Positions 51,197 through 61,329 of a stretch of 64,000 nucleotides of DNA are shown here, one piece after another. This DNA is from CAZQVN01 sp964596775. Its GTDB lineage: Bacteria > Eisenbacteria > RBG-16-71-46 > JABDJR01 > JAWXBZ01. Below the pieces are notes generated by a model. That model did no database searches. It was not told the origin of the DNA and worked only from the letters and a program-made list of their open reading frames with translations. Where the stretch lies: NCBI GenBank assembly GCA_964596775.1, contig CAZQVN010000002.1:62001-126000 (forward strand), given 5' to 3'. The translations under genes were made by a program, and so were the position numbers. Position 1 is the stretch's first letter; every line of letters starts with the position of its first letter.

Positions 51197-51984
51197 TGGC
51201 CGGCGGAGGGGGGGATGTCGCCGCCCGGGAAGAAGCGGGCCTCGACACGGGCGTCGCGGCCCGACTGCTGTTCCGTTCGTTCTTTCTCCAGGCGGCCTGG
51301 AGTTACGAGCGGATGCAGTCCGTGGGGTTCGCGTCGATCCTCGGCGGTTGCGGGCGCGGTTTTCTCAAGCCGGAGGATCGCGCGGCGTTTCTCGTCCGTC
51401 ATCTCGAATACTTCAACACGAACCCGGTCCTCGCCTCCTATGCGATCGGCGGTGTCCTGCGCATCGAGGAGCGCGTCGCCCGGGGGGAGGAGGATCCCCG
51501 GGAGGTCACGCGGTTCAAGCGGGCCCTGGTCGGCCCTCTGGCGGCATGGGGCGACACGCTGTTCTGGGCCACGCTCCGGCCCGTCGCGGCCGCCGCCGGC
51601 GCTGCAACGGCCCTCGTGGCGGGGGGATGGGGCGTGCTCGCCTACCTTCTCGTCTATAATGTCCCGCACTTCCACTATCGGTGGCGCGGCCTCGGCGAGG
51701 GGTACCGCCTGGGCATGGACCTGGGCCCAACGCTCTCCCGGTCCCCGTTGCGGACACTTCCTGTTAGGATCCGGCGGGCCGGGCTCCTGACCCTCGGTTT
51801 CGCGGCGGCATTCACCGGTCCCGGCACGGTCTCCGAGGCGGGGACGGCCGGGTTTCTCGGCATCCTTGCGGCAACCGCCGGAGTGTTCTTCATGTTGAAG
51901 AAGAAGGCCGGTCTCGGAGGATCGTGGGGAGGACTCGCCGTTCTTGCCGGGCTGGCCCAGGTCTGGGGGATGGCCGGCCGATAA
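51196..51984 (+). CDS. PTS mannose-family EIID component
   Basis: A 262-residue membrane subunit unique to mannose-class PTS. The amphipathic N-terminal domain has LLFRSFFLQAAWSYERMQ and FLKPEDRAAFLVRHLEYFNTN-like sequence, followed by a C-terminal hydrophobic domain. PHFHYRWRGL is a recognisable family element. With EIIA, EIIB and EIIC it completes a functional permease, not just a regulatory PTS. Confidence 0.9.
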   Translation: MAGGGGDVAAREEAGLDTGVAARLLFRSFFLQAAWSYERMQSVGFASILGGCGRGFLKPEDRAAFLVRHLEYFNTNPVLASYAIGGVLRIEERVARGEEDPREVTRFKRALVGPLAAWGDTLFWATLRPVAAAAGAATALVAGGWGVLAYLLVYNVPHFHYRWRGLGEGYRLGMDLGPTLSRSPLRTLPVRIRRAGLLTLGFAAAFTGPGTVSEAGTAGFLGILAATAGVFFMLKKKAGLGGSWGGLAVLAGLAQVWGMAGR

Positions 51985-52051
51985 CACTCTCTGGCTGCCG
52001 GAGGCAGCGGTGGTCACCCGGAAGCGGAATTACCTGGAGACGGAAAACACA

Positions 52052-52321
52052 ATGCCCAAGGCAACCGTACCGATAACCAACGAAAAGGGGATGCATGCCC
52101 GCGCGGCGGCGCTGTTCGCCCGCGAGGCGTCGCTGCATCCGTCGTCGATCTTCGTGGCGCGCGACGGCCTCGAGGTCAACGGCAAGAGCATCATGGGCGT
52201 GCTGATGCTGGCCGCGTTCTGCGGGTCGGAGATCGTGATCCGCACCGAGGGGCCGGGCGCCGACGAGGCGCTCAAGGCGCTGGTGACGCTCGTCGAAAAC
52301 AAGTTCGGGGAGGACAATTGA
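52052..52321 (+). CDS. ptsH: Phosphocarrier protein HPr
   Basis: Carries phosphate from enzyme I to EIIA. The 89 residues have the active site His15 in KGMHARAAA and the regulatory Ser46 in NGKSIMGVLMLAA, the substrate of the HprK encoded upstream. ATG 52052 has GGAG upstream. The stop overlaps the ptsI start. Confidence 0.95.
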   Translation: MPKATVPITNEKGMHARAAALFAREASLHPSSIFVARDGLEVNGKSIMGVLMLAAFCGSEIVIRTEGPGADEALKALVTLVENKFGEDN

Positions 52322-54123
52322 TGAGCGATCCGGACAGGGAGGAGATCTGGTTTCACGGCGTCGCCGCGTCACCGGGCATCGCCTTGGCCGAAGTCGTTGT
52401 TCCGGAACCGGTCGATGTGGACGTTCCCGAACGGAAGATCGAACCGGAGCAGGTCGAGGCGGAGGTGGCCCGTTTTGAAAAGGCGGTTCATGACGCCGCC
52501 GAGGAGATCCGCGCCGTGCGCCAGACGACCGCCGAAATGGTCGGCGAGGATCCCGCATCGATTTTCGACGCCCACATCACGATCCTGACCGACCCGATGG
52601 CCTACGACGAAACGATCCGCGGGATCCGCGAGGAGCGGAAGAACGCGGAGTACCTGTTCCGCCGCAACCTGACCCGGGTGGCCGAAACGCTCGAGGCGCA
52701 CGACGATCCCTACTTCAACGAGAGGGCCCAGGACATCCGCGACGTGAAGCGGCGCGTTCTCCGCCGCCTGGCCAACGTTTCGGAGTCGCCGCTGACCGGC
52801 TCGGGGCCCGGGATTCTGGTGGCCCATGAGGTCAGTCCGAGCGAGGCGGCCCTGCTCGACGAAAGCCGTGTCCTGGGTCTTGCCGTGGACATCGGCGGCC
52901 GGACGTCGCATGCCGCGATCATGGCCCGGTCCCGCGGCATTCCGGCCATCGTCGGCCTGAAGAACATCGGCTCCGAGGTCGAAGCCGGCGATTTCATCAT
53001 CCTCGACGGTTTCCAGGGGCGGGTCATCCTGAATCCGCGCCCCGAAACGAGGGCCGACTACATCAACCGCCAGGCCCGCCATCACGAGTCGGAGCGCAAG
53101 TGCGCCGCGCTGGCCGGGCTCCCGGCGATCACGCTGGACGGTCACGCCCTGACCCTGGCGGCCAACGTGGAGCTTCCCGAGGAGGCGGACTTCGTTCTCC
53201 GGAAGGGGGCCATGGGGATCGGCCTCTTCCGCACGGAGTTCTTCCTGATGCGCCACCACCGGTTTCCGGCCGAGGAGATCCAGTTCCGGGCCTACAAGTC
53301 GGTGGCCCGGAAGATGTCCCCGCATCCGGTGATCATCCGTACGCTCGACGTCGGCGGGGACAAGTTCGCGTCGTATCTCGGAACGTCGGCCGAGGACAAT
53401 CCGTTTCTCGGCATGCGCGGAATCCGCTTCCTGTCCGATCACAAGGACCTGTTTCATTCCCAGATCCGCGCCTCGTACCGGGCCAGCGCCTTCGGCCGCG
53501 TCAAGGTGCTGCTGCCGATGGTTTCCGGCCTCGAGGAACTCCGGGCAGCCCGGGAACTCTGTGCCCAGGTGCAGAAGGAACTGTCCCGCGAGGGGGTGCC
53601 GTTCGATCCGTACATGGAACTCGGCATCATGGTCGAAGTGCCGTCCACGGTGATCCTCGCCGACGTCCTCGCGCGCGAGGCCGACTTCTTCAGCATCGGG
53701 TCGAACGATCTCATCCAGTACACCCTGGCCGTCGACCGGGGAAGCGCACGGGTGGCGCACCTGTACGAACCCCTGCATCCGGCGGTGCTCCGGTCCATCC
53801 AGAGAACGGTGGAGGCCGCCCACGCCCACAAGCGCTGGGTCGGCATCTGCGGTGAAATGGCCAGCGATCCCGCCGCCGCGATCCTGCTGGTCGGGCTCGG
53901 GCTCGACGAGATCTCGGTAGGAGCCTATCTCCTCCCCGAAGTGAAGCGGATCATCCGCGGGATCGACTACAAGGAGGCCAGGGCGTGGGCCGCCCAGGCG
54001 GCCGCGCTCAGCACGACCGAGGAAGTCCGGAACCTCATGAAGCCGATCGTGGACAGGCTGTTTCCGGAACTGTCCGGCGCCGGAAACGGCGGTCCGGATC
54101 CGCGCCCCGGGGCCCCCTCATGA
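52321..54123 (+). CDS. ptsI: PTS enzyme I (phosphoenolpyruvate-protein phosphotransferase)
   Basis: Takes phosphate from PEP and passes it to HPr. The 600-residue protein has the N-terminal HPr-binding helical domain, phosphohistidine His197 in GGRTSHAAIMAR, the PEP-binding barrel with GIGLFRTEFFLM and the catalytic Cys510 in GICGEMA. ATG 52321 shares its A with the HPr stop; a TTG one codon upstream is possible. Confidence 0.96.
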   Translation: MSDPDREEIWFHGVAASPGIALAEVVVPEPVDVDVPERKIEPEQVEAEVARFEKAVHDAAEEIRAVRQTTAEMVGEDPASIFDAHITILTDPMAYDETIRGIREERKNAEYLFRRNLTRVAETLEAHDDPYFNERAQDIRDVKRRVLRRLANVSESPLTGSGPGILVAHEVSPSEAALLDESRVLGLAVDIGGRTSHAAIMARSRGIPAIVGLKNIGSEVEAGDFIILDGFQGRVILNPRPETRADYINRQARHHESERKCAALAGLPAITLDGHALTLAANVELPEEADFVLRKGAMGIGLFRTEFFLMRHHRFPAEEIQFRAYKSVARKMSPHPVIIRTLDVGGDKFASYLGTSAEDNPFLGMRGIRFLSDHKDLFHSQIRASYRASAFGRVKVLLPMVSGLEELRAARELCAQVQKELSREGVPFDPYMELGIMVEVPSTVILADVLAREADFFSIGSNDLIQYTLAVDRGSARVAHLYEPLHPAVLRSIQRTVEAAHAHKRWVGICGEMASDPAAAILLVGLGLDEISVGAYLLPEVKRIIRGIDYKEARAWAAQAAALSTTEEVRNLMKPIVDRLFPELSGAGNGGPDPRPGAPS

Positions 54124-55202
54124 ACAATGCCGTTCTCCTCGATGATCCGGATGTCCTGTCCCGGAACGATTCCGGCAACATGGCGGATCTGATCGCGCGG
54201 TTTCCGGCCCAGTTCTCCGCTTCCGCCGAACCGGATCCTGCACCACCGATGTCGCGGCTTGAACCCCACGGGCGGGTGTGGATCGCGGCCATGGGGGGGT
54301 CCGCCTTTGCCGGGGAGATGGTGGCATCCGCACTCGAGGCGGACGGGGTCCCGGTGACGATGATCCGCGGATACGATCTGCCGCCGACCGCGCGCCCGGG
54401 GGACTGGCTGATTGCCCAGTCCTATTCGGGCAACACCGAGGAGGTCCTGTCGGTGTTCGGCCAGTCGGAGACCCGGGGTCTCTCGCGGATGGCCGTAAGT
54501 TCGGGGGGGCGTTTGCGCGACGCCGCGTCCGCCGCGGGCGTGCCCTGCCTGAAACTGCCCGCGGGTTACCCGCCGCGGGCCGCCGCCGGGTTCGGTTACG
54601 TGGCCGCGGCTCGACTGGCCGCGACCGCCGGTTCCGCGGCGGCCGATCCGGCTCTCGGGGATCCCGCCCGGCTGTCGTCCCATCTCGAGGCCGGCCGACG
54701 GCTCTGGGGACCTCCGGCTCCGGCGGCCGACAACCCGGCCAAGACGATCGCCGCGACCCTCCACGGAGCGATTCCCCTGGTCTACGCGGCCGACGCGGCC
54801 CGCCCGGTGCTCGTCCGCTGGAGCGCCCAGCTGAACGAAAACGCCAAGGCGTTCTGTCACACGGCGCTGCTCCCGGAGCAGAACCACAACGAGATCGTGG
54901 CGGTCGGCCGGCGTGGAGGTGTTCTCGACTCCGCGGTGGCGCTCTTTCTCAGGCTCGGAACGGAGAAACCGCCGATGGCGGCCCGGTTCGAGGCGACCCG
55001 CCGCCTCCTCGAAGCCCGCGGGGTGTCCTGCCTGGACGTCCGGGCGGAAGGAGACACGCTCATGGAACGACTGTGGTGGCTCTGCTACCTCGGAGATCAC
55101 GTCAGCCTGTACATGGCCGCCCTGGCCGGAGTCGATCCGACTCCGGTCGCGGCCATCGATGAACTCAAGAAAAAACTGTCGGAGGATGCTCGTGACAACT
55201 AA
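54120..55202 (+). CDS. Bifunctional phosphoglucose/phosphomannose isomerase
   Basis: A 360-residue SIS-fold isomerase interconverting glucose-6-P, fructose-6-P and mannose-6-P. Motifs: WIAAMGGSAFAGEMV, SYSGNTEEVLS, and the C-terminal NHNEIVA with the catalytic Glu/His. It directly follows the PTS genes (4-nt overlap with ptsI), so it can process the sugar phosphate just imported and feed the NDP-sugar enzyme encoded next. Confidence 0.88.
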   Translation: MNNAVLLDDPDVLSRNDSGNMADLIARFPAQFSASAEPDPAPPMSRLEPHGRVWIAAMGGSAFAGEMVASALEADGVPVTMIRGYDLPPTARPGDWLIAQSYSGNTEEVLSVFGQSETRGLSRMAVSSGGRLRDAASAAGVPCLKLPAGYPPRAAAGFGYVAAARLAATAGSAAADPALGDPARLSSHLEAGRRLWGPPAPAADNPAKTIAATLHGAIPLVYAADAARPVLVRWSAQLNENAKAFCHTALLPEQNHNEIVAVGRRGGVLDSAVALFLRLGTEKPPMAARFEATRRLLEARGVSCLDVRAEGDTLMERLWWLCYLGDHVSLYMAALAGVDPTPVAAIDELKKKLSEDARDN

Positions 55203-56178
55203 ACCCGTGGCGGTGATTCCCGTGGCCGGTGTCGGCTCGCGGTTGCGTCCGCACACCCATACGATCCCCAAGGCTCTCATCAATGTGGCCGGAAAACCGA
55301 TGCTCGCGCACATCCTGGACGAGCTGAAGAAAATCGGCATCGGCGACGTCGTCTTCGTCGTGGGCCACATGGGCGACCTGATCCGAGACTACGTGGACAG
55401 GCATTACGACATGAACTCGGTGTACGTCGAGCAGCCGGAACGCAAGGGGCTCGGTCACGCCGTGTACCTGACCCGCGAGGCGGTCGGCGACCGCCCCGCC
55501 CTGATCGTTCTCGGCGACACGATTTTCCGCGCGGATTTCAACGGAGTCCTGACCTCGGGTGTCAGCGCTCTCGGCGTCAAGGAAGTCGAGGATCCCCGGC
55601 GGTTCGGGGTGGCCGAGGTGGAGGACGGCATCATCCGTCGGCTCGTGGAAAAGCCGGACCATCCGACGAGCCGCCTGGCCATCGTCGGGATCTACTACAT
55701 CACGAACAGCCACCTGATGTTCACCTGTCTCGACGAACTGATCAACGACGAGAAGCTGACCAAGGGGGAATATCAGCTGACCGACGCGCTGGAACTGATG
55801 ATCAAGCGCGGCGAGAAGATCAGCGTCTTCCCGGTGGACGGCTGGTACGACTGCGGAAAGACGGAAACGCTCCTGTCCACGAACAAGGAACTGCTCGACC
55901 TCGAGAGCGTGCCGCGGGAGATCCCCGGAAACGTGATCATCCACCCGGTGGCGATCGATCCCACCGCCATCGTCCGGAACTCCATCCTCGGGCCGTACGC
56001 GAGCGTTGCCGCCGGGGCGGTCGTGCGCAATTCCGTGCTGCGGAACTCCATCATCAACGAGAACGCCCAGGTCGAGAACGCGCTGCTCGAATCCTCGCTG
56101 ATCGGCGACCACGCGATCGTCCGGGGCACGTTCAAGAAGCTCAACGTGGGGGATTCGAGCGAGGTGGAGCTGTCCTGA
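55192..56178 (+). CDS. NDP-sugar pyrophosphorylase (glucose-1-phosphate thymidylyl/uridylyl-type)
   Basis: A 328-residue nucleotidyltransferase. The N-terminal Rossmann-like domain has VIPVAGVGSRLRPHTHTIPK, VLGDTIF and GEYQLTDALELMI. The C-terminal part is a left-handed beta-helix with hexapeptide-like turns (HPVAIDPTAIVRNSILG). It makes an NDP-sugar from a sugar 1-phosphate; glucose or mannose specificity cannot be settled. GTG 55192 is preferred because GGAGG lies 6 nt upstream; the ATG at 55186 abuts that site with no spacing. Confidence 0.83.
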   Translation: MTTKPVAVIPVAGVGSRLRPHTHTIPKALINVAGKPMLAHILDELKKIGIGDVVFVVGHMGDLIRDYVDRHYDMNSVYVEQPERKGLGHAVYLTREAVGDRPALIVLGDTIFRADFNGVLTSGVSALGVKEVEDPRRFGVAEVEDGIIRRLVEKPDHPTSRLAIVGIYYITNSHLMFTCLDELINDEKLTKGEYQLTDALELMIKRGEKISVFPVDGWYDCGKTETLLSTNKELLDLESVPREIPGNVIIHPVAIDPTAIVRNSILGPYASVAAGAVVRNSVLRNSIINENAQVENALLESSLIGDHAIVRGTFKKLNVGDSSEVELS

Positions 56179-56278
56179 TCCGCCCGCCGGGGGCCATAAA
56201 ATTCGTGGATTTCAAGTGCCGGTTTGGGTTACAGTTATCTGCTTTCAGCCGACACCATCTCTTGTTAAGGGAGTACCT

Positions 56279-57445
<1,167 letters not shown>

Positions 57446-57541
57446 AGCGCGCCTCTCTTTTCGGCCGTCAAAGCCGGAACGCGGTGATTTCATTCGACCA
57501 CACGGATACGCCAGTTTCCCGGGGGGTACGGGGGATCGGTG

Positions 57542-59887
57542 ATGGCCCGATCGCGTAGTGCGAAGGGGTCCGGCAGGGCATCCCGGTTCTGGGGTGTCGG
57601 GCTGGGGCTCCTTTCGCTGTTTGTGCTCACCGGTCTCGTGACCTACTCCGGGTCCGACGGCACTCCCCCGGGAGGGCCGCTGTCGCCCCGGTTCGCCAAT
57701 GCCGCGGGCATCGTCGGCGAAATCGCCGCCCGGCTGTCGCTCGACGCCCTGGGCTGGGGCGGGGCGTGGGTGGTTCCCATTCTCTTCTTCGTGTGGGGCT
57801 GGAACCGTTTCCGCCGGCAGACGCTTCGCGACGGCCTCGTTCCCACGCTCCTCGGAGTCACGCTCGCCGTTTCCGTCTCGAGCCTGACCGCCTTCTTCTG
57901 GCAGCGGTCCGGAGGCGGTGAAGTCGGTGTCTGGGTAGCCGGAGGCGCGCGCGTCCTCCTGGGCCCTGCGGGCGGTTTCCTGTTCCTGCTTGTACTGGCC
58001 GTTCTTGCGGTGGGGTTCGTCGCGGAGCGCGAAATGGCCGCCGCGGCCAGGGCCTGCATCGCCGTGTTCCGGCATGGACTGCAGGCGGCACGGAGGGCCG
58101 GTCTCCGGATCTCCGGGTGGTTGCGCGCGGCGTTCGATTCCGTTTCGGCGGCAAGGCCCCCGGAGAATCCCTCCCGGACTACGGCCCGCCCGGTGCCGGC
58201 CGATGTTCCGCCGGCTTCGGACCAGGGGCCCCGGATCGTGACCCTGCCCGGATCCCGGGAGGTCAGTGCGGCCGTGGCCGATCCCGTGGAAGCGATCCGC
58301 AAGGCCCGCGACCGCAGGGGGACCCAGTTGCCCCTTCCCGACGGCCGCCCTCCCCGGGAGCCGATGGCGCCGGCCGAAGAGGAACCGGAGGATGTCGGGC
58401 CGATCAAGGTGGTCGGGGAGGACGAGGAGATCGATCTGCCGGAACTCGACCTGCTGGATCTCCCCAGGGACATGATGCCTCCGATGGACGAATCCGAACT
58501 TTTCGACAGCTCCAGGACGCTGGTCCAGACGCTGGCCGACTTCGGAGTGGTCGGCCGGGTCGCGGAGGTGCACCCGGGCCCGGTCATCACGAGCTACGAG
58601 TTCGAGCCGGCGGCGGGGGTTCGCATTTCCCAGATCCTGAATCGCGCCGACGACCTGGCGCTGGCGCTCAAGGCGGTGCGCATCCGGATCGTGGCTCCCA
58701 TCCCGGGCAAGGCCGCCGTCGGCGTGGAAATCCCGAACCGGAACCCGGTGACCGTCTACCTGCGCGAGATCCTCGACCATCCGGACTTCCGGAAGAGGAA
58801 GTCCGGGCTGGCCATCGCCCTGGGCAAGGACATCGGCGGCAAGCCGTTCTACGCCGATCTCACGAAGATGCCGCATCTCCTGATCGCCGGCACCACCGGG
58901 TCGGGCAAGAGCGTGTGCGTCAACTCCATCATCACCAGCCTGATCATGCGCAAGTCGCCGCGCGAACTCCGCCTGCTGATGATCGATCCGAAGATGCTGG
59001 AACTGCCGGTCTACAACGGCATTCCGCACCTCCTGATGCCCGTCGTGACGGATCCCAAGCTCGCGGCCCGGACCCTTCGCGGCCTCATCACGGAAATGGA
59101 GCGTCGTTACGCGATCCTCGCCCGGCGGGGCGTGCGGAACATCGACGCCTATCATGAGCGGCTGGACGAGGACGTCACCGACGGACTCGAGGTCATCGGC
59201 GAGCGCCTGCCGTACATCGTGGCCATCATCGACGAACTCGCCGACCTGATGATCACCACGGCCGCCGAGGTCGAGGAGCCGATCGGCCGGCTGGCCCAGA
59301 CGGCGCGCGCCGTCGGCATCCACCTGATCGTGGCCACGCAGCGCCCGTCGGTGGACGTCATCACCGGGGTCATCAAGGCGAACTTCCCGTCGCGCATCGC
59401 GTTCCAGGTGGCGTCCCGCATCGATTCCCGCACGATTCTCGACGCCACGGGTGCCGACAGCCTTCTCGGCAAGGGGGACATGCTGTTCATGCTCTCCGGG
59501 CGTCCCGAACTGGACCGGGTGCACGGCGCGTTCGTGTCCGACCGGGATACGGAACGGCTCGTCAAGTTCTGGAAGAGGGTCAAGCCGAAACTGCCCTCGA
59601 TCGACCTGGAAACGGAAAAGGACACGGAAACCGGCGGAAGCCTCGGGGACGACCCCCTTTTCGAGGATGCGGCCCGTGTCGTGGTCCTTCACCAGCAGGG
59701 TTCCGCATCCCTCCTGCAAAGAAGGCTCAAAGTAGGGTACTCTCGTGCGGCGCGCCTCATTGACATGCTCGAGGAGTGCGGGATCGTGGCTCCCTCGGAG
59801 GGGTCCAAGGCCCGCGAGGTCCTCGTCAATGAGGCGCAACTCGACGAGATACTCAAGGGCCCCGTGGACGAGACGGCACATTCGTGA
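57542..59887 (+). CDS. ftsK: DNA translocase FtsK/SpoIIIE
   Basis: Septum-anchored motor that pumps chromosomal DNA at division. The 781-residue protein has four N-terminal hydrophobic segments (about residues 15-165), a Pro/Arg-rich linker to about 260, the motor domain with Walker A AGTTGSGKSVCVN and Walker B VAIIDELADLM, and a C-terminal gamma winged helix (GYSRAARLIDMLEECGIV) that reads orientation sequences. The linker is short compared with E. coli FtsK. ATG 57542 is used; GTG 57539 is one codon earlier. The stop overlaps rimO. Confidence 0.95.
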   Translation: MARSRSAKGSGRASRFWGVGLGLLSLFVLTGLVTYSGSDGTPPGGPLSPRFANAAGIVGEIAARLSLDALGWGGAWVVPILFFVWGWNRFRRQTLRDGLVPTLLGVTLAVSVSSLTAFFWQRSGGGEVGVWVAGGARVLLGPAGGFLFLLVLAVLAVGFVAEREMAAAARACIAVFRHGLQAARRAGLRISGWLRAAFDSVSAARPPENPSRTTARPVPADVPPASDQGPRIVTLPGSREVSAAVADPVEAIRKARDRRGTQLPLPDGRPPREPMAPAEEEPEDVGPIKVVGEDEEIDLPELDLLDLPRDMMPPMDESELFDSSRTLVQTLADFGVVGRVAEVHPGPVITSYEFEPAAGVRISQILNRADDLALALKAVRIRIVAPIPGKAAVGVEIPNRNPVTVYLREILDHPDFRKRKSGLAIALGKDIGGKPFYADLTKMPHLLIAGTTGSGKSVCVNSIITSLIMRKSPRELRLLMIDPKMLELPVYNGIPHLLMPVVTDPKLAARTLRGLITEMERRYAILARRGVRNIDAYHERLDEDVTDGLEVIGERLPYIVAIIDELADLMITTAAEVEEPIGRLAQTARAVGIHLIVATQRPSVDVITGVIKANFPSRIAFQVASRIDSRTILDATGADSLLGKGDMLFMLSGRPELDRVHGAFVSDRDTERLVKFWKRVKPKLPSIDLETEKDTETGGSLGDDPLFEDAARVVVLHQQGSASLLQRRLKVGYSRAARLIDMLEECGIVAPSEGSKAREVLVNEAQLDEILKGPVDETAHS

Positions 59888-61329
59888 CTCATAAAATTAC
59901 CAGCAGGGAAACAGGCCGCATCGGCCCCCGGGCCGCCCGGACGGAAACGGACGCTTCCGCCACGCCCGCCTCGCCGCGCGTGGCGTTCGTCACGCTCGGC
60001 TGCCCCAAGAACCAGGTCGACTCCGAGGTCATGCTCGGCCGCCTGACGCGGGCCGGCTTCGCCACCACGCCCGTTCTCGAGGACGCGGATGTGGCGGTCA
60101 TCAACACCTGCGCGTTCCTCGAGGCCGCGGTGGCCGAGGGGATCGACACGATTCTCCAGGTCGCATCGCTCAAGGCGAAGAACCTCAAGGGGATCGTGGT
60201 CACCGGCTGCATGCCGCAGCGCTATTCCGGCGAGCTTCTCAAGGAGATCCCCGAGGTCGACGCGATCCTCGGAACGGGGGATGTCGACGGCATCGTCGGC
60301 GTCCTGCGGGGCGTCCTCGAAGCGAAGGGTGTTCCGACGGCTTTCGTCGGCGATCCGAACCGGTCCTATGTGGATCCGTCGGTGCGCGTGCTCTCCACGC
60401 CGCGGCACTCCCCCTATCTCCAGATCTCGCAGGGGTGCAGCAACACCTGCACGTTCTGCATCATCCCGGCGCTCCGCGGTCCGGGACGCAGCCGCGACCT
60501 CGACGGAATCTTCGCGGAGGCCCGGAGCCTGGTGCAGTCCGGCGCCCGCGAACTCGTGATCATCGGCCAGGACACGACGGCGCTCGGGCTCGACACGGAG
60601 GGGCGTCCGCTGCTCGGAAAACTGCTGCGCCGGCTGGACGAACTCGAAGGGGACGGCCTCAAGTGGGTCCGTCTCATGTACACGAATCCCCTCTTCTGGG
60701 ATGAGGCGCTCATCGAGGACTTTGCCGCGGCAAGAACGGCGGCTCCCTACGTGGACATGCCGATCCAGCATTCCGTCGACTCCGTTCTGCACCGGATGGG
60801 GCGCGGCTACACGGGCGAGCACTGCCGGTGGCTTGTCCGGCGACTGCGCGAGGTCGTGCCGCACGTGGCACTCCGAACCTCCATCATCGTCGGATTTCCC
60901 GGCGAAACCGACGCGGATCACCGGCAGGTCCTCGACTTTCTCGAAGAGGTCCGTTTCGACCGCCTTGTCGCATTTCCCTATTTTCCCGAGGACGGAACAT
61001 CCGCTTTCCGGCTCGGCGGCCGGGTCGACGACGAGGTCCAGAAAGCCAGGCTCGAGGCCCTGCTCAAGCTCCAGGCCGGAATATCGCGGGAGAAAAACCG
61101 TTCGTTCACGGGTCAGATCCTCGATGTGCTCGTGGACGACCCCGGGAGCGAAGAAAAGCCGGCCCGGGGCCGCTCCTACAGGGAAGCCCCCGAGGTAGAC
61201 GGCGTCATTCGGTTCCCCGGTCTCGGTGTCAGGGCTGGTCAGATCATCCGGATTCGGATCACCGCGGGTCAGACCTTCGATCTGACCGGAGTTCCCGTCC
61301 GTGGGGAGGCGTCCGCCTGTGTCTCATGA
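59884..61329 (+). CDS. rimO: Ribosomal protein S12 methylthiotransferase RimO
   Basis: Radical SAM enzyme that adds a methylthio group to the conserved Asp of S12. The 481-residue protein has an N-terminal UPF0004 domain with its three cluster Cys (TLGCPKNQVDSEVM, NTCAF, TGCMPQ), the radical SAM motif CSNTCTFC, and a C-terminal TRAM domain. The sequence ISQGCSNTCTFCIIPALRG separates RimO from MiaB. The start is GTG 59884, which overlaps the ftsK stop and adds about 30 residues before the conserved VAFVTLGCPKN. Confidence 0.95.
   Translation: MTHKITSRETGRIGPRAARTETDASATPASPRVAFVTLGCPKNQVDSEVMLGRLTRAGFATTPVLEDADVAVINTCAFLEAAVAEGIDTILQVASLKAKNLKGIVVTGCMPQRYSGELLKEIPEVDAILGTGDVDGIVGVLRGVLEAKGVPTAFVGDPNRSYVDPSVRVLSTPRHSPYLQISQGCSNTCTFCIIPALRGPGRSRDLDGIFAEARSLVQSGARELVIIGQDTTALGLDTEGRPLLGKLLRRLDELEGDGLKWVRLMYTNPLFWDEALIEDFAAARTAAPYVDMPIQHSVDSVLHRMGRGYTGEHCRWLVRRLREVVPHVALRTSIIVGFPGETDADHRQVLDFLEEVRFDRLVAFPYFPEDGTSAFRLGGRVDDEVQKARLEALLKLQAGISREKNRSFTGQILDVLVDDPGSEEKPARGRSYREAPEVDGVIRFPGLGVRAGQIIRIRITAGQTFDLTGVPVRGEASACVS

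Noticed and set aside
56179..56278. SAM riboswitch before metK
   Set aside because: Only 100 nt are available. I see neither the SAM-I multi-helix junction pattern nor a SAM-II or SAH pseudoknot motif, and no terminator-antiterminator pair.
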